From assembly GCA_937894675.1 (NCBI GenBank), contig CALCQO010000023.1, forward strand, positions 172,830 to 236,829: a stretch of DNA of 64,000 nt, in the 5' to 3' direction. How positions within the stretch are numbered: position 1 is the first letter of the stretch; each line of letters begins with the position of its first letter. The position numbers and the translations under genes are program-made. The notes under the pieces are model-generated. The model saw only the letters and a program-made list of their open reading frames with translations. It did not search any database and was not told the origin of the DNA. Positions 44,305 to 52,935 of this stretch are shown here, piece by piece. The stretch comes from an uncultured Clostridia bacterium. GTDB taxonomy: Bacteria; Bacillota; Clostridia; Christensenellales; Aristaeellaceae.

Positions 44305-44400
44305 GCTTATCAAGAGTGGGGGAGGGATCGGCCCGATGAACCCCGGCAACCAGCTTCAGGCATGGTGCTAAATCCGACAGCGAATACGCTGGCAGATAAG
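44305..44400 (+). promoter_or_regulatory. SAM-I (S-box) riboswitch aptamer
   Basis: Classical S-box sequence: CTTATCAAGAGTGGGGGAGGG opening, the GATGAACCCCGGCAACC core (kink-turn and P2/P4 junction), GGTGCTAAATCC, and CAGCGAA...CTGGCAGATAAG closing. P1 pairs CTTATC at 44306-44311 with GATAAG at 44395-44400. Binding of S-adenosylmethionine stabilises P1 and frees the terminator downstream. Confidence 0.97.
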
Positions 44401-44408
44401 ATGAAACC

Positions 44409-44434
44409 GCTTATCTGTATGATAAGCTTTTTTT
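44409..44434 (+). terminator. SAM-I expression-platform terminator
   Basis: GCTTATC, 5-nt loop, GATAAGC, then seven T. The 5' arm has the same sequence as the 5' strand of aptamer P1, so it can pair with the P1 3' strand (GATAAG, 44395-44400) to form the antiterminator when SAM is low. Confidence 0.93.
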
Positions 44435-44449
44435 ATGAAAGGACAGGAT

Positions 44450-45628
44450 ATGAAGAAACAATTTACCTCTGAATCCGTTACCGAAGGACATCCGGATAAA
44501 ATGTGCGATCAGATTTCAGACGCTGTACTGGACGCGATTCTGAAGGATGATCCCTATGCCCGGGTTGCCTGTGAAACCTGCGCTACCACCGGCATGATTC
44601 TGGTGATGGGCGAAATCAGCACCACCACCTATGTGTCAATCCCAGACATTGTACGGGATGTGGTGCTGGATATCGGATATAACGACTCGTCCATGGGGTT
44701 TGACGGACGTTCCTGCGCGGTGCTGACGAGCGTGCATGAGCAATCGCCCGACATTGACGGCGGCGTCAGCCGCGCCCAAGAAACGCGGGAAGAGAATGAA
44801 GCAAATCAAATGACAGGCGCCGGGGACCAAGGGATGATGTTCGGGTATGCCTGCAGCGATACCCCGGAACTGATGCCTTTATCCCTCGCATTAGCGCATC
44901 GGCTCACTAAGTGTATGAGCGTTGTGCGCAAAGAGGGGCTGCACCCCTGGATGCGCCCGGACGGAAAAGCCCAGGTTACCGTATCCTATGAAAACGACAT
45001 TCCTGTGTCTGTTGACGCGGTTGTTATTTCCACGCAGCATGACGCGGACGTAGATCAGGAAACCATTCGCAGCGCCATGATGGAAGATGTTATTCTTCAT
45101 GAAATCCCGAAGGAGCTGCTGCATAAGGACACCAAGTACTTCATCAATCCCAGCGGGCGCTTCGTGGTGGGCGGCCCGGCGGGAGACAGCGGCTTGACGG
45201 GAAGAAAGATTATCGTGGATACCTATGGCGGATTTGCCCCCCATGGAGGCGGCTGCTTCAGTGGGAAGGATCCAACCAAAGTAGACCGTTCCGCCGCGTA
45301 CGCCGCAAGGTACATCGCCAAGAATATTGTCGCCGCTGGTCTGGCCAAGCGCTGCCAGTTGGCTCTGGCTTACGCGATAGGCGTCGCGCAGCCGGTAGGG
45401 TTTGATGTGGACACCTTTGGGACAGGCATCATGCCGGATGAGAAGCTCGCCGCTATTATTCACAGCCATGTGGATTTAAGTCCGGACGGCATCATCAATA
45501 CCCTGAAGCTTCGCAGACCTATTTATCGCCAAACCGCGAGTTATGGACACTTTGGCAGGAATGACTTGAATGTGCCATGGGAGAAGACGGACCTTGCGCA
45601 CACCATGAAATCCTGGGTTAAAGAATAA
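44450..45628 (+). CDS. metK: S-adenosylmethionine synthetase
   Basis: 392-residue enzyme making SAM from methionine and ATP. TSESVTEGHPDKMCDQISDA at the N-terminus, GAGDQGMMFGYA (ATP site) and GGCFSGKDPTKVDRSAAYA (P-loop-like, K ligands) are diagnostic. ATG 44450 has AAAGGACAGG upstream; an ATG at 44435 lies just after the terminator T-run and lacks a site. The gene is feedback-controlled by the SAM-I riboswitch in its leader, so product represses its own synthesis. Confidence 0.97.
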   Translation: MKKQFTSESVTEGHPDKMCDQISDAVLDAILKDDPYARVACETCATTGMILVMGEISTTTYVSIPDIVRDVVLDIGYNDSSMGFDGRSCAVLTSVHEQSPDIDGGVSRAQETREENEANQMTGAGDQGMMFGYACSDTPELMPLSLALAHRLTKCMSVVRKEGLHPWMRPDGKAQVTVSYENDIPVSVDAVVISTQHDADVDQETIRSAMMEDVILHEIPKELLHKDTKYFINPSGRFVVGGPAGDSGLTGRKIIVDTYGGFAPHGGGCFSGKDPTKVDRSAAYAARYIAKNIVAAGLAKRCQLALAYAIGVAQPVGFDVDTFGTGIMPDEKLAAIIHSHVDLSPDGIINTLKLRRPIYRQTASYGHFGRNDLNVPWEKTDLAHTMKSWVKE

Positions 45629-45647
45629 AGAAACTGTCCTGATATAA

Positions 45648-45692
45648 CACACCCCCACATTGGATGAAAACCAAATGGGGGTGCGTATTTAT
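45648..45692. terminator. Terminator between convergent metK and livF
   Basis: A stem with CACCCCCA pairing TGGGGGTG (extended by ATTGG/CCAA beyond a small internal loop) is followed on the plus strand by GCGTATTTATTT. It probably ends metK; it lies in the 90-nt gap before the end of the opposing livF. Confidence 0.75.
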
Positions 45693-45718
45693 TTGTAGTT
45701 TTTTAAGACAATCCAGCT

Positions 45719-46426
45719 TCAGGCAGTGCCTAAGTATGCTTTCTTAACATCATCGTTATTCAGCAGTGCCTGGGCGGTTCCCTCCAGCACGATTCTGCCT
45801 GTTTCCAGCACATAGCCCCTGTTTGCCACAGAAAGGGCCATGTGGGCGTTTTGCTCAACCAGCAGGACCGTTGTGCCTTCTTTGTTAATCTCCCTCACGA
45901 TGCTGAAGATTTCACTGACCAGGATGGGGGATAGGCCCATGGAAGGCTCGTCCATCATCAACAGCTTTGGGTTGCTCATCAGCGCTCTGCCGATAGCCAG
46001 CATCTGCTGCTCGCCGCCCGACAAAGTTCCAGCGTGCTGGGAACGCCTTTCCTTCAGCCTGGGGAAGTGCTGATACACACGCTCCGCGTCGGCGTGGATG
46101 CCTTTGATGTCTTTGCGGCTGAAGGCGCCCATCTCCAGGTTTTCTTTCACCGACATGCGGGCAAAGACCCTGCGGCCTTCCGGTACGTGGGCAAGCCCCC
46201 GGTAAATCAATTGGTAGGCAGGAACCTTGGTGATGCTCTCCCCGTTGAACTGCACCTCGCCTTCCTTATAGGGGACAATGGCGGAAACCGCGTTAAGGAT
46301 GGACGTTTTTCCCGCGCCGTTAGCGCCGATTAAAGTGACGATCTCGCCTTCATTCACATGGAAGGTGATGTCGTGCAGCGCGTGGATAGCGCCGTAAAAG
46401 AGGTTCATATTACTGATTTTCAGCAT
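45719..46426 (-). CDS. livF: Branched-chain amino-acid ABC transporter ATPase LivF
   Basis: 235-residue ATPase. Walker A GANGAGKTS, Q-loop region, signature LSGGEQQM, Walker B LLMMDEPSMGLSP and H-loop VEQNAHMAL match LivF. It is the last gene of livJ-livH-livMG-livF and overlaps livMG by 7 nt. The second ATPase is the C-terminal domain of the upstream fusion, so the complex has the usual two different ATPases. Confidence 0.95.
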   Translation of the reverse strand: MLKISNMNLFYGAIHALHDITFHVNEGEIVTLIGANGAGKTSILNAVSAIVPYKEGEVQFNGESITKVPAYQLIYRGLAHVPEGRRVFARMSVKENLEMGAFSRKDIKGIHADAERVYQHFPRLKERRSQHAGTLSGGEQQMLAIGRALMSNPKLLMMDEPSMGLSPILVSEIFSIVREINKEGTTVLLVEQNAHMALSVANRGYVLETGRIVLEGTAQALLNNDDVKKAYLGTA

Positions 46427-48291
46427 GTTGTATGTCCCTCCTGCTTCTCATTCTCCGGTATACCAAGATAAGCTGTAATGACTTCAGAGTTGTTGGCAAT
46501 CTCTTTCGGGGTGCCTTCCGCGATAATATGGCCGTAGTTCAGCACATAAATCCGCTCACATATGCCCATTACCAGTTTCATGTCGTGCTCAATCAGCAGG
46601 ATGGCCACGGAGAACCTAGTGCGTATCTTTTTAATGGTATTCATGAGCTCCTGGGTTTCGATGGGGTTCATACCGGCCGCGGGCTCATCCAGCAAAAGAA
46701 CCTTGGGGTTGGAAGCCAGAGCCCGGCATATTTCCAGTTTTCTCTGCATCCCATAGGGGAGGGAGTTGGCGTTATCGTCAGCGACTTCTTCCATATCGAA
46801 TACGCGCAGAAGCTCCCTGGCACGGATATCCATACCCTTTTCTTCACTGTTGTACTGTCCTGTCCGCAGCATGCCGCTGACAGGGGAGTACTTCATACGG
46901 GTATGGAAGGCGACCTTGATGTTTTCCAGCACCGTCATGGACTTGAACAGCCTGATATTCTGGAAGGTTCGGGCAATGCCGTTGTTGGTAATCTCATGGG
47001 TCGGTTTGCCCGCGATGGATTTGCCCAGCAGAATGATGTCTCCGTTGGACGGCGCGTACACGCCTGTCAGCATATTGAACACGGTGGTTTTGCCGGCGCC
47101 GTTTGGCCCAATGAGACCTACAATTTCATTGTTCATCAAACAAAGGTTAATATCATCCGCCGCGACAAGGCCGCCAAATCGAATGCCCAGGTTCTTTGTT
47201 TCCAGTACCGGGGAATCTTCCCAGACATCATAATGCGGCATGAAAGGCAGCTTGGGCTTGTTTTCCTTGCGTTTGAATGTGTTTTTCAACCAATTCGCCG
47301 TACTGTCCCACACTTTGATGAGGGAAAACTCCCTTGTGCCCAACAAACCGGAGGGGCGGAAAATCATAATGATAATCAGCGCCAGGGAATAGATAACCAT
47401 GCGCCAGTTGGCAAACTCACGCAGAATCTCCGGCAAGGTAACCAGGACAATGGCAGACAGGATGGACCCGGTAATGGATCCCATACCGCCCAGAACCACC
47501 ATGACCAAATACTCAATGGATTTATTAAAGTCAAAATACCGCGGAGTGAGAATACCGATCTGATGGGCATACAAGCCGCCCGCGATGCCCGCGAAAAAGG
47601 CAGCCAATGTAAAAGCCAGCAATTTATAATATGTTGTGGGGATCCCGGTAGCTTCCGCCGCAACTTCGTTTTCACGGATAGATATGATGGCTCTGCCGTG
47701 ACGCGAGCGGCCAAGGGTAAAGATGCCGGTAACAACGACCACCATTATCCAGAAGACGATACCGAATTGGATAGCGCTGGAAAGCTTGGTGTTTTCTGAA
47801 AAAGCCCGCGACATCCGGGTAATGCGGGACAAGCCAGCGGATCCGCCGGTGACGGACAGGTTCTCAATGATGACGCGTATGATTTCTCCAAAGCCCAGGG
47901 TGATGATGGCAAGATAGTCACCCTTTAAGCGTAGAGCGGGCATACCAATCAAAAATCCGAAGACAGCGGCCATTAAGCCGGCAGCCACCAGAGCAATCGC
48001 GAGGGACCAAGCGAAGGGGAAATCAGGCGCCGCGGCCTGCAGCTGCTTGGTGATGATGCCCGCGGTGTACGCGCCAATGGACATGAAACCGGCATGGCCA
48101 AGGCACAGCTGGCCGAGCAAACCAGTGGTGAGGTTCAGGCTGACGGTCATGATGATGGCGATGCCGACAGTGACCAGGATGCTGGAGTAGTAATTGTTGA
48201 TGACCCCGCCGGAAATCAGCGAAAAGATGACGATTGACAGCAGCGCCAGGAAGATAACGTTCAGAAGATAGGATTTCGATTTGCTTTTCAT
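46420..48291 (-). CDS. Fused branched-chain amino-acid permease-ATPase (LivM-LivG)
   Basis: 623-residue fusion. Residues 1-310 form the LivM permease (about eight to nine helices; GHAGFMSIGAYTAG, GMPALRLKGDYLAIITLGFGE and the EAA-like RENEVAAEATGI). A charged linker (about 325-350, NTFKRKENKPKLPF) joins a LivG ATPase with Walker A GPNGAGKT at 395-402, signature-like LPYGMQRKLE, Walker B LLLDEPAAGMNP and switch IEHDMKLVM. livM and livG are separate genes in E. coli. No frameshift or internal stop is seen, so the fusion looks genuine. ATG 48291 chosen; an upstream TTG/GTG reading would run into livH. Confidence 0.92.
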   Translation of the reverse strand: MKSKSKSYLLNVIFLALLSIVIFSLISGGVINNYYSSILVTVGIAIIMTVSLNLTTGLLGQLCLGHAGFMSIGAYTAGIITKQLQAAAPDFPFAWSLAIALVAAGLMAAVFGFLIGMPALRLKGDYLAIITLGFGEIIRVIIENLSVTGGSAGLSRITRMSRAFSENTKLSSAIQFGIVFWIMVVVVTGIFTLGRSRHGRAIISIRENEVAAEATGIPTTYYKLLAFTLAAFFAGIAGGLYAHQIGILTPRYFDFNKSIEYLVMVVLGGMGSITGSILSAIVLVTLPEILREFANWRMVIYSLALIIIMIFRPSGLLGTREFSLIKVWDSTANWLKNTFKRKENKPKLPFMPHYDVWEDSPVLETKNLGIRFGGLVAADDINLCLMNNEIVGLIGPNGAGKTTVFNMLTGVYAPSNGDIILLGKSIAGKPTHEITNNGIARTFQNIRLFKSMTVLENIKVAFHTRMKYSPVSGMLRTGQYNSEEKGMDIRARELLRVFDMEEVADDNANSLPYGMQRKLEICRALASNPKVLLLDEPAAGMNPIETQELMNTIKKIRTRFSVAILLIEHDMKLVMGICERIYVLNYGHIIAEGTPKEIANNSEVITAYLGIPENEKQEGHTTC

Positions 48292-48298
48292 AAATCTA

Positions 48299-49177
48299 TT
48301 ACACCTTCTCCCTGATGCCAATGCCCAGCAAGCCTGCGGGTTTAAAGAGCAGTACAATAATCAGAATACCGTATACTACAGCATCGCTCATTTGGGATGA
48401 GATGTATCCTTTGGTCAGGCTTTCCGCAATGCCCAGGATGAAGCCGCCAAGCATCGCGCCGGGTATCATGCCAATCCCGCCAAGAACGGCGGCGATGAAG
48501 GCTTTTACCCCGGGCAGCGACCCAAGGGTGGGGGAAACGGCGGGATAGGCCATGCAGTACAGCAGGGAGCCTACAGCAGCCAGGGCGCAGCCGACAGCAA
48601 AAGTCATGGTGATGGTATGGTTGACATTGATGCCCATCAGCATCGCGGCGTCAGTATCCTCCGACACCGCCCGCATGGACTTGCCGGCTTTTGAGGAAAT
48701 AACAAACCCCTGCAGCAGAACCATTAAAACAACAGAAACAACAAAGGTGAGCAGGGTGGTAAAACTAATCTGAATCTCCCAAAACTGCAGGGGAGCGACA
48801 TTTACTTGAATGGGATACGGCTTGGGCGTAGGGCTGAAAATCAGCAGGGCAACGTTTTGAAGCAGCATGCTGACGCCAATCGCGGTAATCAGAGAAGATA
48901 TTTTGGGGGACGCGCGAAGCGGCCGGTAAGCAACCCATTCAATAACTACACCGAAAAGTATGCACATAAGCACAGAAATGGCGATGGACAGTACCGGATG
49001 CAAACCCAGCATGTTAACCATCACCACGATTGTATAGGCGCCGACCATCAGAATGTCGCCATGCGCAAAGTTTATCAGTTTGACGATGCCGTACACCATT
49101 GTATAGCCCAATGCGATCAGGGCATAGATACTGCCGACATGCACCCCGTTAATGAGTTGGTTGAAGAATAGTGCCAT
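48299..49177 (-). CDS. livH: Branched-chain amino-acid ABC transporter permease LivH
   Basis: 292-residue membrane permease with about eight helices. FNQLINGVHVGSIYALIALGYTMVYGI and LINFAHGDILMVGAY are the family N-terminal signature, and RAVSEDTDAAMLMGINV is the ATPase-contacting loop. ATG 49177 has AAGGGAG upstream; a longer reading lacks such a site. It follows the binding-protein gene after a hairpin and precedes livMG by 7 nt, whose ribosome-binding site lies in the livH end. Confidence 0.94.
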   Translation of the reverse strand: MALFFNQLINGVHVGSIYALIALGYTMVYGIVKLINFAHGDILMVGAYTIVVMVNMLGLHPVLSIAISVLMCILFGVVIEWVAYRPLRASPKISSLITAIGVSMLLQNVALLIFSPTPKPYPIQVNVAPLQFWEIQISFTTLLTFVVSVVLMVLLQGFVISSKAGKSMRAVSEDTDAAMLMGINVNHTITMTFAVGCALAAVGSLLYCMAYPAVSPTLGSLPGVKAFIAAVLGGIGMIPGAMLGGFILGIAESLTKGYISSQMSDAVVYGILIIVLLFKPAGLLGIGIREKV

Positions 49178-49208
49178 CCAAACATCTCCCTTTAAACGAT
49201 TCACACAT

Positions 49209-49241
49209 GAAAGGGGGAGGAAGTTACTCCTCCCCGCTTTC
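49209..49241 (-). promoter_or_regulatory. Intercistronic stem-loop between livJ and livH
   Basis: Minus-strand GAAAG-C-GGGGAGGA pairs with TCCTCCCC-C-CTTTC around a short loop, giving 13 pairs with one C/C mismatch. No T-run follows. It matches the placement of the hairpin in the other importer operon (6371-6400) and may stabilise the binding-protein message. Confidence 0.8.
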
Positions 49242-49255
49242 AATTTTTATGGTAT

Positions 49256-50392
49256 TCAGGGATCCATGCGCTTGATGAAGACGCGGTTGCCGTCTGCATC
49301 AAAGGTGGTGAAGAAAACGCTCTTGATGGGGTCGTTATGGTCATCAAAGGTGATGTTGCCGGTAACACCTTCTACATTGGAGTTCTTAATGGCTTCCACA
49401 ACCGCGGCGAAATCCGTGCTGCCGGCCGTTTTAATGGCTTCGGTCATAACCAGCGCCGCGTCATAGGCGGTAGCGGAGAAGGCCAGGGTGGGCTTTTCGC
49501 CATACTTTTCTTCGAAAGACTTCATGTAATTCTTGGCAATCTCAGAATCCGCGTCATCTGTAAAGTGGTCGGTATAGGTGATGCCGGGCAGCAGGGAGGT
49601 ATCCGTGATAGAGTCAATCACATTGGAGATACCGTCAGCGCCGTAGAATTTCACATCCAAACCGATTTCCTTCGCCTGCTTCAGGATATAGGCGGCGGGA
49701 GCGCCGTAATAGGGGAGAAACACAACTTCGGGCTCAGTGGCTTTGATGTTGGTTAACTGCGCTTTAAAGTCCACATCAGCGGTGGCGGCAGACTCGGCCG
49801 CGGTAACCGTGATGCCCAGTTTTTCACACTCTTCCTTGAATGCGTTATACAGGCCGGTGGAATACTCATCGCCGTTGTCATACAGAACAGCAGCTTTGGT
49901 AACTCCTTCGTCCTTTACGTAGCGGGCAATCATAACAGCCTGGAAAGGATCCAGGAAGCAGGTGCGGAATACGTTAGGCCGGCCGGTTGTGATTTCATAC
50001 GCGGTGGCGGAAGCGGAAATCATGGGGATACCATCCGCTTCAGCGGCTTCAGCGACAGCCTTGGTCGCGCCGGTTAAAACAGCGCCGATAATGGCGACAA
50101 CGCCGTCATTTTCCACCAATTTGTAATACGCGGCCTGCGCGCTGGTGGGGTCGCCCTGATCATCCATCCAGAGCATTTCAACTTTTTTGCCATCAATGCC
50201 GCCCTGGGCATTGAGCTGCTCCATGTATAGGTCGACGCCTTTTTGCACAGCGATGCCGTACAGAGACGCAGGCCCGGTCAAAACGCTGATGCCGCCGATT
50301 TTAATGGTTTCCTCAGCGACAGCCATGGGCAGGGAAAGGGACAGCAGCATAATGCCTGTCAGGATGAGCGCCAGCAATTTTTTGGTATTCAT
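49256..50392 (-). CDS. livJ: Branched-chain amino-acid substrate-binding protein LivJ-like
   Basis: 378-residue type I periplasmic-binding-fold protein. The start of the mature part, IKIGGISVLTGPASLYG, and the hinge regions VAIIGAVLTGATKAVAEAAEADGIPMISASAT follow the LivJ family; LPYYGAPAAYILKQAKEIG is typical of the second lobe. The signal peptide (MNTKKLLALILTGIMLLSLS, AVA-EE) has no lipobox Cys, as in the other importer here. The operon layout supports branched-chain amino acids, but amide or urea substrates occur in the same family. RBS GGGAGG. Confidence 0.92.
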   Translation of the reverse strand: MNTKKLLALILTGIMLLSLSLPMAVAEETIKIGGISVLTGPASLYGIAVQKGVDLYMEQLNAQGGIDGKKVEMLWMDDQGDPTSAQAAYYKLVENDGVVAIIGAVLTGATKAVAEAAEADGIPMISASATAYEITTGRPNVFRTCFLDPFQAVMIARYVKDEGVTKAAVLYDNGDEYSTGLYNAFKEECEKLGITVTAAESAATADVDFKAQLTNIKATEPEVVFLPYYGAPAAYILKQAKEIGLDVKFYGADGISNVIDSITDTSLLPGITYTDHFTDDADSEIAKNYMKSFEEKYGEKPTLAFSATAYDAALVMTEAIKTAGSTDFAAVVEAIKNSNVEGVTGNITFDDHNDPIKSVFFTTFDADGNRVFIKRMDP

Positions 50393-50505
50393 GTTCCATA
50401 CCTCCCTTATTCTACCTGCAGAAAAATGCAGGTATTTAGATAAAAATAACCTAAATCCGTATTGCGCACAAGTATGTCTGTGTACAAAACTTGTACTTCC
50501 CGGAT
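50393..50505 (-). promoter_or_regulatory. livJ leader with two inverted repeats
   Basis: The roughly 107-nt transcribed leader contains GTACAAGTTTTGTAC (a 6-bp inverted repeat, 50482-50496) close to the start of transcription and an ACCTGCA/TGCAGGT hairpin with a 6-nt loop (around 50417-50436). The first could be an operator and the second an RNA hairpin; no known regulator motif is recognised. Confidence 0.45.
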
Positions 50506-50534
50506 ATTATAACGAACTTTTCCTTGAGAAGCAA
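50506..50534 (-). promoter_or_regulatory. Promoter of liv operon
   Basis: Minus-strand TTGCTT, 17-nt spacer, TATAAT. It drives livJ-livH-livMG-livF with a leader of about 107 nt. Confidence 0.78.
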
Positions 50535-50593
50535 GGAACGTTTGCCGTAAATCTATGGTACACTATCCTAGCGACGCAAGGGAGGGTAAATGA

Positions 50594-51445
50594 ATGAACC
50601 GATACACGGCAAAAGTGTCATCCCCCAATCATGGGGCAACGCTGGGCAAATTCATCCGGCTTGCTTTTCCGCTGCTTTCCGACCTCTCCCTGCAGGAGGC
50701 CTTCAGGAACAGAGATGTAAAGGTCAATGGTCTTCGAGTCCAGCGCAACGCGGTTGTTTATTCGGATGATGCAATAGAAATATTCACAAAGCATGCAATG
50801 CGGGACATCCCCAGGGTGTACGAAGACCAGAATATCGTCATCATCAACAAACCAGCAGGAATCAGTGCTCAAAGCGACAATCCGGACGAGTATACCGTTC
50901 AGAAATGGGCAGAAGAAACCTATTTGCCAGCGATAAACGCGCAGATTTGCCATCGCCTGGACAATCAAACAAGCGGGTTAATGATTATCTCCTTAAATGA
51001 AGATTCTCACGAAAGTATTCTTGCGATGTTCCGGTCCCGGCAGATTATCAAGGAATACACCTGCCTGTGCGTTGGCACGCCAAATCCTGAAGACGGGATG
51101 CAGACGGCTTACCTGACAAAGGACGCGGATAAAGGAAAGGTATATATTGATAAATCGCCCGGGAAAAAATCGTTAAAAATCATCACAGAGTATCATATTC
51201 TGCAAAAAGGTGAGATTTCCCGGCTGCGGGTTATCCTGCATACCGGCAGAACCCATCAGATACGCGCGCACCTCAGTTACCTGGGAGCCCCTGTTTTAGG
51301 GGATGATGTCTACGGCAGCCGGCGCGCAAACAAGGAATATAATGCGAAGAAGCTGTGTCTGTGCGCCACCAATCTAGCTTTTTTCGGAGAACATGACCTG
51401 CCTTACCTGAATGAAGTAAGTTTTTCAATCCAACCACCATTTTAA
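50594..51445 (+). CDS. RluA-family pseudouridine synthase
   Basis: 283-residue RNA pseudouridine synthase with an N-terminal S4 RNA-binding domain (residues 15-65, LSLQEAFRNRDVKVNG) and a catalytic domain. The active-site Asp is in CHRLDNQTSGL, and HTGRTHQIRAHLSYLG with GDDVYG completes the RluA/RluD pattern. Target (large-subunit rRNA or tRNA) cannot be decided. RBS GGGAGGG. It is followed 10 nt later by a Cof-type phosphatase gene, likely the same transcript. Confidence 0.92.
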   Translation: MNRYTAKVSSPNHGATLGKFIRLAFPLLSDLSLQEAFRNRDVKVNGLRVQRNAVVYSDDAIEIFTKHAMRDIPRVYEDQNIVIINKPAGISAQSDNPDEYTVQKWAEETYLPAINAQICHRLDNQTSGLMIISLNEDSHESILAMFRSRQIIKEYTCLCVGTPNPEDGMQTAYLTKDADKGKVYIDKSPGKKSLKIITEYHILQKGEISRLRVILHTGRTHQIRAHLSYLGAPVLGDDVYGSRRANKEYNAKKLCLCATNLAFFGEHDLPYLNEVSFSIQPPF

Positions 51446-51455
51446 GGAGAAAACC

Positions 51456-52283
51456 ATGCTACCGACAATTCAGTTGATTGCCATCGATATGGACGGAACT
51501 TTGCTGAACAACGAGAATGTGGTGACCAAGGAAACCCTGAGTGCAATCAGAGAAGCGCAGGAAAAGGGGATAACGGTCGCCATCTGCACGGGACGCTTCC
51601 CGGAAAATGTCAGCATCATGTTTGAGGATATCGGACTTGTCTGTCCCGTGATTTCCCTCAATGGCTGCGTCATAGAAATGGATGGCAAGCGTGTGCACGC
51701 GCAAGGCATGCCTCATGACACGGTAGCCATCCTGCATCAACAGCTGGAAAAGGCAAAGGCCTCTTACTATATGTTCGGAGACCACATGATTACCACAAGG
51801 CGATTGGGGAAACCTCACCACGCTGAAGTCAAGTACGCGGCAAGGCTGCAAAGGGAGCGGGGAGTAACTTTCCAAATTGGTGAAAAAGCCGCCAGCAAGG
51901 CGGCGGATCAGTTGGTGTATAAGTATTATGTCTACGAGGATGATGACAGCTGTTCTTTGGACGCGGCGTTTGATGCAGTGAAAAATGTGCCGGGGGTGCA
52001 TTTTACCCGCTCCAGCAACAACAATTTCGAAATCATGCCCCAGGGGATTGATAAGGAATACGGCATCGCTGCATTGGCGGATATGCTGGGGATTTCCTTA
52101 GCCCATACCATGGCGATTGGAGACCATGAGAATGATGTCTCCATGATTCAGGCGGCTGGTTTTGGCGTGGCAATGCATAACGCCGTCGATGAGGTGAAAC
52201 AGGTGGCGGATGCCGTTACCCTCAGCAATGACCAGGATGGAGTCGCCGCTGCCATCAGAAAGTATGCCCTGCGGCAGCAATAG
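51456..52283 (+). CDS. Cof-type HAD hydrolase
   Basis: 275-residue haloacid dehalogenase superfamily phosphatase of the IIB cap class. Motif I is IDMDGTLLN with the nucleophilic Asp, motif II ICTGR, and motifs III/IV GDHENDVSMIQAAGFGVAM. Members dephosphorylate sugar phosphates, FMN, PLP or erythrose-4-phosphate; substrate not predictable. RBS AAGGAG. The last 29 nt overlap the end of the convergent yigZ-type gene. Confidence 0.92.
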   Translation: MLPTIQLIAIDMDGTLLNNENVVTKETLSAIREAQEKGITVAICTGRFPENVSIMFEDIGLVCPVISLNGCVIEMDGKRVHAQGMPHDTVAILHQQLEKAKASYYMFGDHMITTRRLGKPHHAEVKYAARLQRERGVTFQIGEKAASKAADQLVYKYYVYEDDDSCSLDAAFDAVKNVPGVHFTRSSNNNFEIMPQGIDKEYGIAALADMLGISLAHTMAIGDHENDVSMIQAAGFGVAMHNAVDEVKQVADAVTLSNDQDGVAAAIRKYALRQQ

Positions 52284-52935
52284 GCCAGTAATGAATAAAG
52301 GGATCAGACAAGGTGATGCCTTCATCCCTGTTCAATAAATCGACAATTTCCTTTTGAACCTTTGCCAGATTCTGTTCCTTTACAAGGAGCTGGGCATTAA
52401 CAGACGCGCCATACTCAACCGTTTCCAGCTGCACATCCTGCTGCTGGTTTTTTATGTAGTGCTGCAGGCGGTCCCATAGCGCATAGGGGACATCCATTGT
52501 CAGCCTGTAGGTTACATCCATCTGGATAACAGTACTTTGATCGACCGCTCTTGCGCAGGATGTGCTGTACGCTCTTACCAATCCGCCCGCGCCAAGCAGA
52601 ACGCCGCCAAAGTACCTGGTAACCACCACACAGATGTCTACCAGGTCTTTGGCTTGCAGCACGCTCATCATGGGCTGGCCGGCGGTACCTGAAGGCTCGC
52701 CGTCATCACTGTAGCGCATCAAACCGGAATTAGCCCCAATTATATACGCGTAACAGTTATGGGAAGCCTGCGGATGCTGCTGCCGGATGCCGCGGATAAA
52801 AGCCAGAGCATCTTCCTCCGTTTTTACGGGCATAGCTTGGGTGAGAAACCGGCTTTTCTGCACAATGTACTCATCCTGGGCAAGCTGCAGAATTGTTTTA
52901 TAGGGCTGAATCTTTACTGCATGATCAGGCGGCAA
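52255..52935 (-). CDS. YigZ/IMPACT-family protein
   Basis: 226-residue protein of the YigZ/YvyE (UPF0029/IMPACT) family. The N-terminal IMPACT domain includes KSRFLTQAMPV, ASHNCYAYIIG, DDGEPSGTAGQPMM and VVVTRYFGGVLLGAGGLVRAYS, all highly conserved; a DUF1949 domain follows. Eukaryotic IMPACT modulates translation control; the bacterial role is not known. The only good start is TTG 52935 with GGAAAG 9 nt upstream, 22 nt inside tyrS. It ends the aminotransferase-tyrS-yigZ transcript. Confidence 0.9.
   Translation of the reverse strand: MPPDHAVKIQPYKTILQLAQDEYIVQKSRFLTQAMPVKTEEDALAFIRGIRQQHPQASHNCYAYIIGANSGLMRYSDDGEPSGTAGQPMMSVLQAKDLVDICVVVTRYFGGVLLGAGGLVRAYSTSCARAVDQSTVIQMDVTYRLTMDVPYALWDRLQHYIKNQQQDVQLETVEYGASVNAQLLVKEQNLAKVQKEIVDLLNRDEGITLSDPFIHYWPIAAAGHTF

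Noticed and set aside
49152..50392. Long antisense reading frames over the liv and glm genes
   Set aside because: They lie opposite strongly conserved proteins, lack ribosome-binding sites and show no family motifs, so they are shadows of biased codon use.
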